Origin: Fimbriimonadia bacterium
Lineage (GTDB): Bacteria; Armatimonadota; Fimbriimonadia; Fimbriimonadales; Fimbriimonadaceae
Reading direction: 5' to 3'
Assembly: GCA_030427425.1 (NCBI GenBank)
Contig: JAUICQ010000006.1
Coordinates: forward strand, 62,001-126,000
Length of the DNA: 64,000 bases
A program made the position numbers and the translations under genes. Below, piece by piece: positions 6,598-16,225 of the stretch. Each line of letters starts with the position of its first letter. Within the stretch, counting starts at the first letter, position 1. Under the pieces are notes generated by a model that did not search any database, had not been told where the DNA came from, and worked only from the letters and a program-made list of their open reading frames with translations.

Positions 6598-9531
6598 ATG
6601 TCTAGAGATAAAGATCCTATAGAAAGATTATTTGAACGATCTGGTATAAATGGTGGAGTAAACGATAACGATTTTAATCCGATAAAGTTTATTACATTCT
6701 TTTTTGTTTTCTTTTTCCTGATAGTGGGATTTGGAAACACGTTGCTTACTACCTATACCGATTGGTTATGGTTTACACATGATGCTAGATTTCCTATCGT
6801 GTTTACGAAGAAATTGGCGAGTCAGTGGGGAATATGGATTGGTGTATTAGCATTCAGTTATTTAATTTTAATGTGGAATATTAATCAATCGTTGAAGGCC
6901 ATTCTCCTCTATTTTCAAACCCCGATGACCTTTGGAGAGAAGATAGTATTTAATATAGTGAACTTTCTGAAACTGAAGGGGAAACAGCTAGGCAGTATTA
7001 TAAGTATTGTACTTAGTTATATGTTAGCTAACTACTATTCTACTACTTATCAAACTATGTGGTGGGCTCAGAGTGCAGTACCATTTAATGTGAAAGATCC
7101 GCTATTTGGATTAGATCTATCGTATTACGTTTTTTATCTTCCTGCTGCTGAAAATGTACTAGGCTATTTAATTTCACTTACCGTGTTATGCTTAGTAATT
7201 GTAGCCCTCGGTTATTTTATGATATTCCAGCTATCCTCTATGTTAGGCTTACATGTTGGAGTGCCTTTTAGTAGGGTGCATGTCCATGTTTTAGCAGGAA
7301 TTGGAATTATCCTTTTAGGTTGTACATTTGGATTAAACGTTTTTGATGATATGTCTTTGGCCGGGCTGACTCAATCTTTCACCGGACCCGGGCATGCTGC
7401 TTTTTCTAAAATGGAGATTCAGCTAATTACTTCATGCGCATTCATGTTAGTGGGTTTGGCCATTATTCTAAATGGATGGGTAGGTAGAGCCTACCGAAGC
7501 ATTGCAATTGGTCTGCCAACGGTTTTAGTCTCCTGGTTTATAATAGGATCGGGCTATCCTGTTTTTGTACAACGATTTATCGTAGATCCTAACAGAATAG
7601 AAGTTGAAAAACCTTATGCGAAACATGCCATAAACATGACAAGGTATGCATATGGTTTAGATAACATAAAAGTAAAAGATTTTAATATAAAGCCATCTCC
7701 ATCAAGAGATCAGTTACTAGAATCTACCGCTACCATGCAGAATATGCGTCTGTGGGATACTGAGGTAATTAAAGAAGCGTTTGATGGAAAACAGAGTTTA
7801 AGACCTTATTACCATTTTCCTGAGGTGCATATTGATAGATATAACATCAAAGGTAAAAAGACAATGGTGATGTTAAGCCCACGAAATATTCTTACTAGCG
7901 GATTAGTGGATAATGCTAAAAACTGGGTGACAACACATATAAGATATACTCATGGGTATGGTTTTGTTGCATCTTCTGTCCATAAAACCAACTCCATAGG
8001 TCAGCCTGTGTTTTATGCGAAAGATATGCCGCAGGAGACTCATTTGGGGATGGAAGTAGATAATCCGAGAATTTACTATAGTGATTTTCGCGATGAATTT
8101 GGAAGGTATGACGATCCTAGAGCTTATGTGAAAACCGTCTCTCCAGAGTTCGATTATCCCTCTAAGAATAACGATCAGGATTACCGATGGACCGCCGATA
8201 GAGGAGTCCCGATAGGTGGACTTTTAAGTAAAATGGCCCATAGTATTCTTTTTAAAGACGGGAACCTTCTGATTAGCTCTCTTATTAAACCTGAAAGCAA
8301 GGTGCTTTATAGAAGAAATATCCTGTACCGGGCAAGTAGTATATTCCCCATGCTACACCTAGATTCCGATCCTTATCTATCTATTGTGGATAAGAAGCTG
8401 GTCTGGATCTTAGATGCCTATACACATACTGATAGAGTGCCATATAGTGTTTTAAAACATTACCATAATACTACTATCAACTATATTCGGAATAGTGTGA
8501 AAATAACAGTAGATGCGTATTCAGGTGAAACTAATGCCTACGCTGTTGATGAAGCAGATCCAATTCTAAAAGCTTATAGAAATATATTCCCTGGATTAAT
8601 TCTTCCTAAGAATAAGGCTTCTAAAGAACTTATGGAGCACTTTAGATATCCTGAAGATTACTTCGATATACAGGCAAGAACAATGTCTAGATACCATGTA
8701 ACAGATGCTGAGATGTTCCTAAATAATGAAGATGTTTGGGAAATACCTACCGAGATGGGAAGAGATGGAAGAAGCATCCGGATGACTCCTTACTACGTAC
8801 AGATGAGATTGCCTGATGCTGAACACGATGAATTTATGATTATTCTTCCATTTACACCTCTGAAAAAGAATAACATGAGTGGATGGATGACAGCAAGTTG
8901 CGATCCTGAAAATTACGGCAGCATGCTGCTCTATAGATTCCCGAAAAATAATCAGACAGCCGGGCCTAATCAGATGGAGGCAATGTTTAATCAGGATAAC
9001 ACTATCTCAGAGATTAACCGATTGCTCGATAACGATCAGAGCTCTATTGTGAGAGGAAACCTGCTGGTAATTCCGATTGGAAACAGTCTGCTATACGTAA
9101 AACCTCTGTTCTTGAAGAGCAAAGTAAGTAACATTAAACCTATCCCAGAACTTAGAAAGGTAATACTTTCGTTCCAAGATAGAGTGGTTGTAGGCGATAC
9201 CTACGAAGATGCTCTTAACCGATTGTTAGCCACGTCTGATATATATGCATCAGATGTAGGGGTTAGACACTCTAAATTGAAAGATGACACAATGGATAGC
9301 GATCCTGTAGAGACGGACGATACTGAGAGATCGGCTATAGATATTCCAGCCATGGACAACTTTATGTCTAAAAGAGAAGCGTCTAAGCAGAGAACTCCTT
9401 TGACCGGTGTTAGAGAAGCACTCAGGTTGCTAGATGATGCTGAGAAAGCATTAAAGAACGGAGAGTTTGGTAAGTATGGTGACCTGCAGAAGCAAGCAAA
9501 ACAGCATCTTCAGAAACTAAGCTCTGAATAA
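6598..9531 (+). CDS. UPF0182 family large integral membrane protein
   Basis: This 977-residue protein has about seven transmembrane helices in the first 325 residues. The first is FITFFFVFFFLIVGFGNTLL, followed by the family's TDWLWF motif. A large extracytoplasmic domain follows (about 330-880), then an acidic linker and a C-terminal helical tail (LLDDAEKALKNGEFGKYGDL). This is the full UPF0182/COG1615 layout, a family of unknown function known from Actinobacteria, Cyanobacteria and Clostridia. The ribosome-binding site is weak. An imperfect 16-bp hairpin ends the gene, so it looks monocistronic. Confidence 0.88.
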   Translation: MSRDKDPIERLFERSGINGGVNDNDFNPIKFITFFFVFFFLIVGFGNTLLTTYTDWLWFTHDARFPIVFTKKLASQWGIWIGVLAFSYLILMWNINQSLKAILLYFQTPMTFGEKIVFNIVNFLKLKGKQLGSIISIVLSYMLANYYSTTYQTMWWAQSAVPFNVKDPLFGLDLSYYVFYLPAAENVLGYLISLTVLCLVIVALGYFMIFQLSSMLGLHVGVPFSRVHVHVLAGIGIILLGCTFGLNVFDDMSLAGLTQSFTGPGHAAFSKMEIQLITSCAFMLVGLAIILNGWVGRAYRSIAIGLPTVLVSWFIIGSGYPVFVQRFIVDPNRIEVEKPYAKHAINMTRYAYGLDNIKVKDFNIKPSPSRDQLLESTATMQNMRLWDTEVIKEAFDGKQSLRPYYHFPEVHIDRYNIKGKKTMVMLSPRNILTSGLVDNAKNWVTTHIRYTHGYGFVASSVHKTNSIGQPVFYAKDMPQETHLGMEVDNPRIYYSDFRDEFGRYDDPRAYVKTVSPEFDYPSKNNDQDYRWTADRGVPIGGLLSKMAHSILFKDGNLLISSLIKPESKVLYRRNILYRASSIFPMLHLDSDPYLSIVDKKLVWILDAYTHTDRVPYSVLKHYHNTTINYIRNSVKITVDAYSGETNAYAVDEADPILKAYRNIFPGLILPKNKASKELMEHFRYPEDYFDIQARTMSRYHVTDAEMFLNNEDVWEIPTEMGRDGRSIRMTPYYVQMRLPDAEHDEFMIILPFTPLKKNNMSGWMTASCDPENYGSMLLYRFPKNNQTAGPNQMEAMFNQDNTISEINRLLDNDQSSIVRGNLLVIPIGNSLLYVKPLFLKSKVSNIKPIPELRKVILSFQDRVVVGDTYEDALNRLLATSDIYASDVGVRHSKLKDDTMDSDPVETDDTERSAIDIPAMDNFMSKREASKQRTPLTGVREALRLLDDAEKALKNGEFGKYGDLQKQAKQHLQKLSSE

Positions 9532-9536
9532 TATTA

Positions 9537-9580
9537 GGATGATGCAGAGAATGAATATCTATTCCCTGCATCATCCATTT
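9537..9580 (+). terminator. Hairpin, probable terminator of the UPF0182 gene
   Basis: 9537-9552 and 9561-9576 form a 16-bp stem with one mismatch (GGATGATGCAG core) 6 bp after the stop. The following ATTTCTG is only mildly T-rich, so termination strength is uncertain. Confidence 0.6.
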
Positions 9581-9617
9581 CTGTATAATTTAAAATATAA
9601 TTATTGTATAAGATCCC

Positions 9618-9968
9618 ATGATTCAGTTTATTCAATATAGCCCTGCTCTATTAGCACACACTTTTAATGTGTCTACTTTATCTAATGATATCCAGTCGAT
9701 TTTACTTGCAGATACCGTAGTAGTTTTTTATGATACAGTAAGACAATCTCGTAGCTATTATCAGTTCTGGTACGTGGGTATTGTGAATGATTTAGGAGAA
9801 ATAGAGACCCTGTATTTAGCGAATAAAAAACCTACACTCTTTAAAAAGAGTATGATTGATGGAGATGATATAACCTGTAATAAAGTTAAAGCCGACGTGT
9901 TAGATTATCTTCTGGAACTGGCAGGAATGCCCGATATCCACTCTCTTATCTGTGCTGCTAAAGTTTGA
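9618..9968 (+). CDS. Hypothetical protein, 116 residues
   Basis: I do not recognise this protein. It starts MIQFIQYSPALLAHTF, has no signal peptide or membrane helix, and contains a mixed beta-type centre rich in aromatics (SYYQFWYVGIVNDLGE). It has neighbours on the same strand but is separated on both sides by hairpins (9537-9580 and 10001-10045), so it may be its own transcription unit. Support is an uninterrupted frame with codon use like its neighbours. Confidence 0.55.
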   Translation: MIQFIQYSPALLAHTFNVSTLSNDIQSILLADTVVVFYDTVRQSRSYYQFWYVGIVNDLGEIETLYLANKKPTLFKKSMIDGDDITCNKVKADVLDYLLELAGMPDIHSLICAAKV

Positions 9969-10442
9969 TATGTAGGAGTGGGTATTCAACTGTCGATAAC
10001 TCCCCGATATGCATCATCCTTCGAACAGGATGCTATGTGTGGGGATATATTTCAAAGCTTGTTTAATAAACCTGTATATATTAGTACAGGGTAACCATAT
10101 CAATTTGTACATTTATTCATAAAATAGAGAATATGCGCGTATATAATTGAAAACATGCGAATATCGGAGTATATTGATAATATTTTGATGTTTTGTATGA
10201 CAAAAATCCGTCTAAAGTATAAAAAAAATGCTATTTTTTCGGTTTTTTTTAAAGTTTTCCATGGAATGTCATGAAAAGTTATAAAAAATGCGCCATAATT
10301 TTTAATTGCATGTAGCTATTTTTTACTTGCATGCGAATCGGGTTTAAGCTAGTAAAAGGCACGATAAGTCGTGTTGGTTTAATACCTAAACAGGGGTGAT
10401 ATTTAAAACCAAAAAATTAAAACTATAGGCATAGATAAGAAG
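9969..10442. other. 474-bp AT-rich non-coding spacer with inverted repeats
   Basis: No convincing ORF. It holds an imperfect stem-loop at 10001-10045 (TCCCC/GGGGA ends, GCATCATCCT/AGGATGCT inner arms), a small hairpin at 10071-10090 (CCTGTA/TACAGG), another at 10360-10373 (CACGA/TCGTG), and a direct repeat CATGCGAAT-CGG near 10154 and 10330. It forms the leader of the permease gene and may carry its promoter and regulatory structures. No known riboswitch is recognised. Confidence 0.5.
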
Positions 10443-11900
10443 ATGAAAACATTACTTAGAAAGAGAACTGTAACCTCGTGTACATCTAATCATGCACATA
10501 AAGATGTAATGACGGCTCCTAAAAAGGCACAGATGAAGTTATGGCCTCTGGTGATAACGATGTTCTTTTTGGTTTGTGGTGGTGCCTATGGTATAGAAGA
10601 GAGCATAAGTGCATCCGGTCCTGGGATGGCTCTCATGTTAATAATACTAGTTCCGCTTCTCAGTGCATTACCTACAGGTTTAATGATGGCAGAACTTTCT
10701 ACTGCTCTTCCACTTGTTGGTGGTTACTATGTATGGGTAAAGAAAGGGTTAGGTCCTGTCTGGGGATTTTTAGTTACTTGGTGGACCTGGATTAGCTCCT
10801 GGATTGATAATGCTATCTATCCAATTCTTTTTGCTGAATACACATGTTACTTGCTTTCTAGAGTCCTAGGAATATCTGGGGTTGAAGGGAACGCTTTTTT
10901 AAGATTTTCTCTAGCTATGGTAGCTATTTGGCCTATTGCTATTATGAACATTAGAGGAACTAAATGTTCTGGCAAGTTTTCCATTGTTATGGCTTGCTTT
11001 GTTTTTGTTCCATTTATAGTTATCTCTATCCTTGGATTTAATAAGATTTTTAATGAAGGTATTCCGGTATGGCAGCCAGTTATTCCAGAAGGCAGAAGTT
11101 TCTTCGGATCCCTTGGTATTGGGCTATATGTAATGATGTGGAACTATTTAGGTTGGGACGGAATCTCTACTATTGGTGATGAAGTGCACGATCCGCAAAG
11201 AACCTATCCTAAAGCCATTTTTGGTGCTATCCTACTGGTAACTTTAACCTACTTGATTCCTGTTACTGCTTGTTTAGCATACAATAGAGATCCTGGAATG
11301 TGGAAACCCGGATTTTTCACCGATATCGCACTTCATGCAGGCGGTACGCTATTGGCCCTAATCATGTCTGCAGGAGCTCTCTTCAGTGCTCTGGGGCAGC
11401 TTAATGCAGGGATTTTGTCCGATTCCAGAGTTCCTTTTATCTTGGCTCATGAAGGGTATCTTCCTGAAACACTAAAGAAGATTCATCCGCAATATGGTAC
11501 TCCGGTAAACTCTATTCTCTGTTCTGCGGTTACATGCTCCTTATTTAGCCTATGTAGTTTTCAGAATTTAATTATTGCTGGGGTTACTTTATCGATGTTT
11601 GCTCTCAGTATAAAGTTCTTGGCATTAATAGCTCTCAGAGTTAAGATGCCACATCTACACCGACCCTTTAAGATTCCTGGTGGCATATTCGGTGTTATAT
11701 TAGTGTCATTGTTGCCAACATCCTTGATGATTGTTGGGATAGCTAGTATGTGGCAAGATGTTGCATTTCAGCAAGCACTATTAGTCTCATTTGGAGCGAT
11801 AGTAACAGGTCCTGTCTGCTACAAAATTCTGAAGAGAACTTTTCATACAAAGGAGTTATCTGATAAGAATCTTGAATCGGTTCCAGTGCCCGATTGTTGA
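10443..11900 (+). CDS. APC-superfamily amino acid/polyamine permease (plant PUT-like)
   Basis: This 485-residue, roughly 12-helix permease of the amino acid-polyamine-organocation superfamily imports amino acids or polyamines with protons across the inner membrane. The helix 1 motif GGAYGIEESISASGPGMAL, then AELSTALPLVGGYYVWV and WISSWIDNAIYPILFAEY, closely follow the plant polyamine uptake transporters (GGPFGVEDSV, ELATAFPENGGYVVWV, SGVMDNALYPVLF). Substrate is inferred from family only. A 40-residue cytoplasmic N-terminus precedes helix 1. A long leader (9969-10442) suggests regulated expression. The next gene is on the opposite strand. Confidence 0.82.
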   Translation: MKTLLRKRTVTSCTSNHAHKDVMTAPKKAQMKLWPLVITMFFLVCGGAYGIEESISASGPGMALMLIILVPLLSALPTGLMMAELSTALPLVGGYYVWVKKGLGPVWGFLVTWWTWISSWIDNAIYPILFAEYTCYLLSRVLGISGVEGNAFLRFSLAMVAIWPIAIMNIRGTKCSGKFSIVMACFVFVPFIVISILGFNKIFNEGIPVWQPVIPEGRSFFGSLGIGLYVMMWNYLGWDGISTIGDEVHDPQRTYPKAIFGAILLVTLTYLIPVTACLAYNRDPGMWKPGFFTDIALHAGGTLLALIMSAGALFSALGQLNAGILSDSRVPFILAHEGYLPETLKKIHPQYGTPVNSILCSAVTCSLFSLCSFQNLIIAGVTLSMFALSIKFLALIALRVKMPHLHRPFKIPGGIFGVILVSLLPTSLMIVGIASMWQDVAFQQALLVSFGAIVTGPVCYKILKRTFHTKELSDKNLESVPVPDC

Positions 11901-11960
11901 CTGACGTACGCGGCGTAATGTCACCAGTAAGGGTTTCTGTGAATAGGAACTAATAAGCGC

Positions 11961-14900
11961 TTACTGTATTGAACAGACGCTGCCATCAACACGTGTTGAT
12001 GGCAGCTCTTTCTTGATATCTTTAATAGCACTAGAGCTGACGTTTACATTAAGTATTTTTAGAACTTGTAGTCTCTGTAATCTTTTTAATGTTCTAGCTC
12101 CACTACTAGAAAGATTTGTAAATTCTAAGTTAAGTAATTCAAGAGATACGGGAAAAGCAGCAACTGTCAAATCTATAAATCCTGGTGGTATTTCCTTACA
12201 ATAAGCTAGTTCTAGTAGTTTTAATTTATTTAGATTTACGATTCCCATTACTCCCAGGCCTAAATTCGTGTTTGATAATCTTAGTACTTCAACGGTGTTA
12301 GGCAAATCCATTACCAGATGGTTCAGTACCTCCTCAGAAATATTGGTGCAATTGGTTAGGTCTAGTTTTTTTAATTTAGGCAACCTTGCTATACCTTCAG
12401 CTCCAGATGATATTGCAGTTTTTTCAAAATCTAACTCTTCTACAGTCTCTGGAAGTGCTCTGCCTATTATATTCATAATATTTTGGGGAATGCGAGTATT
12501 GGCTAGAGTTAAGCTTTTTAGTTTAGGTAGTTCTGCAATTCTAGTAGCACCAACTCCAATTGCGGTTCCATCTAAATTGAGTACTTCTATAGTTAACGGC
12601 AGAGTGACTACAATATAATCCATCACATCTCTAGGTATGCCAGTGCAATTGTCTAAAACTAGTGTTTGTAGTATGGGAAGATCTGCAATCCCCTTTGCAC
12701 CGCTATCTATTGTAACTCTTGACAAGGTTAGCTCTAGCATTGTTTCAGGAAGCATCGTTCCAATTTCATTTAGTGTATGTCTTGGGATGTTTGTGCAGTT
12801 TGATAAATTTAGAAGTTCTAATTTTGATAGTTTCGTGATTCTTTTCGCACCTTTTCCAATTTTAGTTCTTCCTAGATTTAATGACTTCATAGCTATAGGT
12901 AGAGAACCAATAATTTGATCCATTGCCTTTGTTGGAATATTGCCACAATTGAATAAATCCAGATGTTTCAATTCAGGTAGATGACAAATTCCTTTGGCTC
13001 CGGTTCCTATCCTGGTATTCCATAATGCTAATGTTTCGGTAGTTACTGGTAAAGAACTAACTATTTCATTCATCACCTTTTCAGGGATATTTATACAATG
13101 ACTTAAGTTCAGATGTTTCAACTGTTGTAGTTTAGTTATCCCTTCGGCTCCTGCACCAATATCGGTATTACTTATATCTAGATGCTCAATGGAATCTGGA
13201 AGGTTATTAGCAATAGTATCCATTGTTACTTGAGGGATTAGTGGGCAGCTTGATAATATCAAGTTTTTTAAATTTGATAGCCTTCCGATTCCCTCTGCAC
13301 CTTGACGTATACAAACACCCATTAAACGAAGAGTTTCTATATTCTCAGGAATCTTTTTCACTATTTCATCCATGATATTTTCTGGGATACTGAGGCAAAA
13401 AAGAAGGTGAATATGTTTCAAATTTGGTAGTTCCGATATCCTTATGGCCCCTTCCTCTACGGAGGTTCCAGATAGAACTAGTTCTTCTAATTTTTCGGGG
13501 AGAGTTCTTATTACTTTATTAGTAAGTGTTCCAGAAATACCTTCAAATCCACAAAAGCTGGTTTTTTTTAAATTTTGAAATCTCTGTATACTTTCAAAAC
13601 CTATTTCAGATATATTACTTCCGGATAATGTTAATTTTTCTACGTTTTCAGGTAAATTCACAACAAGTTCATCAATAACTCCTTGTGATATTTTAGTGCA
13701 ACTATCTAGGTCTATTTTTTTTAATTGGTGATATTGATTTAAAAATTTAGCACCTGCATCGTCTATATTAGTTAAGCATAGATTTAATTTTTCCATGTGC
13801 TTAGGTAATAATTCAAGTAAATCTGCTAGTGCTTGCGCAGATATGCCCTTACTGTCCTGTAAGCTAAGAGAATTTATTGCAGGTAAAGTGAGAAGTGGAT
13901 TTACAATATCATCATCTGCACAAGTATTTCTTAGACTAATTGTAGTCAAGTTTTTTGATCCCTGTAAACCTATTAAAATAGAAGTAATTTCCTCAGGAGT
14001 GTTTGTGATATCTCTTAATGAGAGTACTCTAAGTGTTCTGCTTTTACGTGAGATAAAATCTAAAATTATTGGAGTTAATGAAAGCATTTGGTGTTTAAGA
14101 ATAATATGAGTAATTCCAAATTGAAAATTATTGTGTACTAGAAGTCTGATATCTCTTTCAAGAAGAGCAATTTTTTCAATCTGATCAATTCTTTCAATTC
14201 GAATGTTGCTCCAAATTTCTTCTTTCGTGAATATATCATAGTCATTAATTCTTGCAGATACCATATCTTGGATATATTGTATAATCGAATCCGCATTTTG
14301 TTTAGCATCTTCAGGTATTTTGGAGCCAATACTATTTAGCTGAATACTTTCTCGGAAAGTAGTTAATTCTTCTCTCCTGTTAATTTGCTCTACAATGGAC
14401 TTTGAACGTACAGAGATGGGGCAAGCATGTGCATTAACTGTTGATAAGAATTTAAGTTTATATAACTCTGGTATTGCGTTATCATCAGCAAACGTAGTGC
14501 TAATATCAACGTATTCTAAAGTGCTTGGTAGTATAGAGATGATAGATTTCCAGTGATCGGCAGATATCTTCTTGCATTTACTTAGAGACAATTTTTTAAG
14601 TTTTGGAAAATTTGAAATAAGACTAGCTGCCTGCTCTCCAATAGCTGTGTTTTCTAAATAGAGCTCTGTTATAGATAGAGGTAGTTGTTTAATAAATTGG
14701 AGCCATTTATTTGTTGGAAAATGATTTTGAAATGATAAATTAAGGGTCCTAAGAGATGGAAATTTTTTTTGAGTAATCTTAATTATAGAATCGTCATCTA
14801 ATATGTTGTTCGATAAATTTAAGTTGATGACTGTATCGGGTAGCAAGTCTATGATTTGATTCCAGATTCTTGGCTTAATTCCTATACATCCTGATAAGTT

Positions 14901-16028
14901 GATTACTTGTAATTTACGGAATTTGAATATATTTTCAGCATTATCGTTATTGATATAACTATTATCACTCAAATCTAGGGAGAGTATTTCATCTGCCTTT
15001 ATGTCTTTAAAAAATTTGTCAAAAAGTTCCTGATTTATACCAGGGTTAGGTATTTTAATAGACCTAAGTTCTGGCAAGCTCATGATAAATTTTATAGTAT
15101 CTTCATCTAGCGTAGTATAGGTGGGAAGTTCTATGTGAGTTATTCCAAAAGTGAATTTTTTGTCTATTTTGCTTTCGATATACTCATGGATCTCTATGAG
15201 TTCCTTGAGATGGTGTAGTTCTGTTATTCTATATATACTCCCCCATGAAACAGGAGCTTTAAATTTTTCAAAAAGACTTCCACTTATTTTTTTATGATTA
15301 GCAAGAATATTTTTATAAGCGTAAAAAAGATCTACTATAGAATCTACGTCTTCAATTTCTTTTTCTGTATTTAGAACAATGTCTGGTTGTAATTTGTTTT
15401 TATCTACTGATATATAGTCCGCTGGATTAACCAGAATAATTTCTTTTAATGAAAGTTCTTCTTTAGCAAGTTCTGTTCTTGTATCATCAAAATAGATAAT
15501 ACGGTGTGGATGTAAAATGCTACAAGGCGTTTCGCGTGCAAGAGTATTCCTGAATTCCAGTAGTTGATCGTATAGTTTTTCTTTAGTCCTGACATACTCT
15601 TCCCTAATTTCATTACCAATTGCCATTAACTTACCCATGGATCTATCTACATGATAGTTCTCATCAGAGATGATACTTAAGGCATTCTGATGTTCGAATT
15701 GTATGGAAGAAATAAATTTTTGTAGCATCAACCTCTTATGAATTATTTTTCTAATAATGCTGCAAGTAAGTGGATAACCAGCAAGAGGTGGTTGTTGTTT
15801 GGCACATTTTTTATATAATTTCTCTTCGGCGTCAGTGAAGGGAATTCTACTGATTAGTTGCTTAACCTCTTCCCATTCCGATTCTAGCCTGACAAACGGA
15901 TCATCTACTTCTATTTCTGGCTGACCCATTTCCGGCAGGTATGCGTGTGCTGGGAAAGAAATTGTGGGCATTATTGTTAGGGCTAAGATCGCCGTGATGT
16001 TTCTTAATCTTTTTCCTGTATGCTTCAC
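11961..16028 (-). CDS. Large secreted leucine-rich-repeat protein
   Basis: About 1355 residues. The frame is open up to a TTG at 16079, but the GTG at 16028 is a better start: GGAG sits 8 bp upstream, and it gives a normal signal peptide (KHTGKRLRNITAILALTIM followed by PTISFPAHA). After a roughly 330-residue helical N-terminal region come two LRR blocks. The second spans most of the C-terminal half with paired repeats of about 48 residues (LPxLKxLDLxNCTxIP, then LPxTxExLxLxxTxIGxGA), like cysteine-containing/RI-type LRRs. LRR solenoids bind proteins, and secretion suggests a host- or surface-directed role (inference). Its repeats resemble those of the proteins at 31259 and 35972. It has no visible catalytic domain. 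Confidence 0.85.
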   Translation of the reverse strand: MKHTGKRLRNITAILALTIMPTISFPAHAYLPEMGQPEIEVDDPFVRLESEWEEVKQLISRIPFTDAEEKLYKKCAKQQPPLAGYPLTCSIIRKIIHKRLMLQKFISSIQFEHQNALSIISDENYHVDRSMGKLMAIGNEIREEYVRTKEKLYDQLLEFRNTLARETPCSILHPHRIIYFDDTRTELAKEELSLKEIILVNPADYISVDKNKLQPDIVLNTEKEIEDVDSIVDLFYAYKNILANHKKISGSLFEKFKAPVSWGSIYRITELHHLKELIEIHEYIESKIDKKFTFGITHIELPTYTTLDEDTIKFIMSLPELRSIKIPNPGINQELFDKFFKDIKADEILSLDLSDNSYINNDNAENIFKFRKLQVINLSGCIGIKPRIWNQIIDLLPDTVINLNLSNNILDDDSIIKITQKKFPSLRTLNLSFQNHFPTNKWLQFIKQLPLSITELYLENTAIGEQAASLISNFPKLKKLSLSKCKKISADHWKSIISILPSTLEYVDISTTFADDNAIPELYKLKFLSTVNAHACPISVRSKSIVEQINRREELTTFRESIQLNSIGSKIPEDAKQNADSIIQYIQDMVSARINDYDIFTKEEIWSNIRIERIDQIEKIALLERDIRLLVHNNFQFGITHIILKHQMLSLTPIILDFISRKSRTLRVLSLRDITNTPEEITSILIGLQGSKNLTTISLRNTCADDDIVNPLLTLPAINSLSLQDSKGISAQALADLLELLPKHMEKLNLCLTNIDDAGAKFLNQYHQLKKIDLDSCTKISQGVIDELVVNLPENVEKLTLSGSNISEIGFESIQRFQNLKKTSFCGFEGISGTLTNKVIRTLPEKLEELVLSGTSVEEGAIRISELPNLKHIHLLFCLSIPENIMDEIVKKIPENIETLRLMGVCIRQGAEGIGRLSNLKNLILSSCPLIPQVTMDTIANNLPDSIEHLDISNTDIGAGAEGITKLQQLKHLNLSHCINIPEKVMNEIVSSLPVTTETLALWNTRIGTGAKGICHLPELKHLDLFNCGNIPTKAMDQIIGSLPIAMKSLNLGRTKIGKGAKRITKLSKLELLNLSNCTNIPRHTLNEIGTMLPETMLELTLSRVTIDSGAKGIADLPILQTLVLDNCTGIPRDVMDYIVVTLPLTIEVLNLDGTAIGVGATRIAELPKLKSLTLANTRIPQNIMNIIGRALPETVEELDFEKTAISSGAEGIARLPKLKKLDLTNCTNISEEVLNHLVMDLPNTVEVLRLSNTNLGLGVMGIVNLNKLKLLELAYCKEIPPGFIDLTVAAFPVSLELLNLEFTNLSSSGARTLKRLQRLQVLKILNVNVSSSAIKDIKKELPSTRVDGSVCSIQ

Positions 16029-16225
16029 TATAGTTGCTCCGTATTGAGAGTTGTCTAAGTTTTCATAGCTAAATATCAAATATCATGCTCAAGAGAATTA
16101 AATGCTATTGCAGTGTCAGTTTACCTGGTATTATTATGGGATGGCACTGATTCTTTGTTAGAGCAGGGTAGCTGCAATGAGAATAATGGTTAAGTAGCTT
16201 TTAAAAAGTGTAAAATAGGGTTGTT

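Noticed and set aside
12013-14109. Several plus-strand ORFs opposite the giant LRR gene.
   Set aside because: They are shadows of the repeats with no ribosome-binding sites or recognisable motifs.
16029-16079. TTG start at 16079 for the giant LRR protein.
   Set aside because: It would bury the signal peptide behind 17 residues and lacks a ribosome-binding site. GTG 16028 has GGAG at 8 bp.
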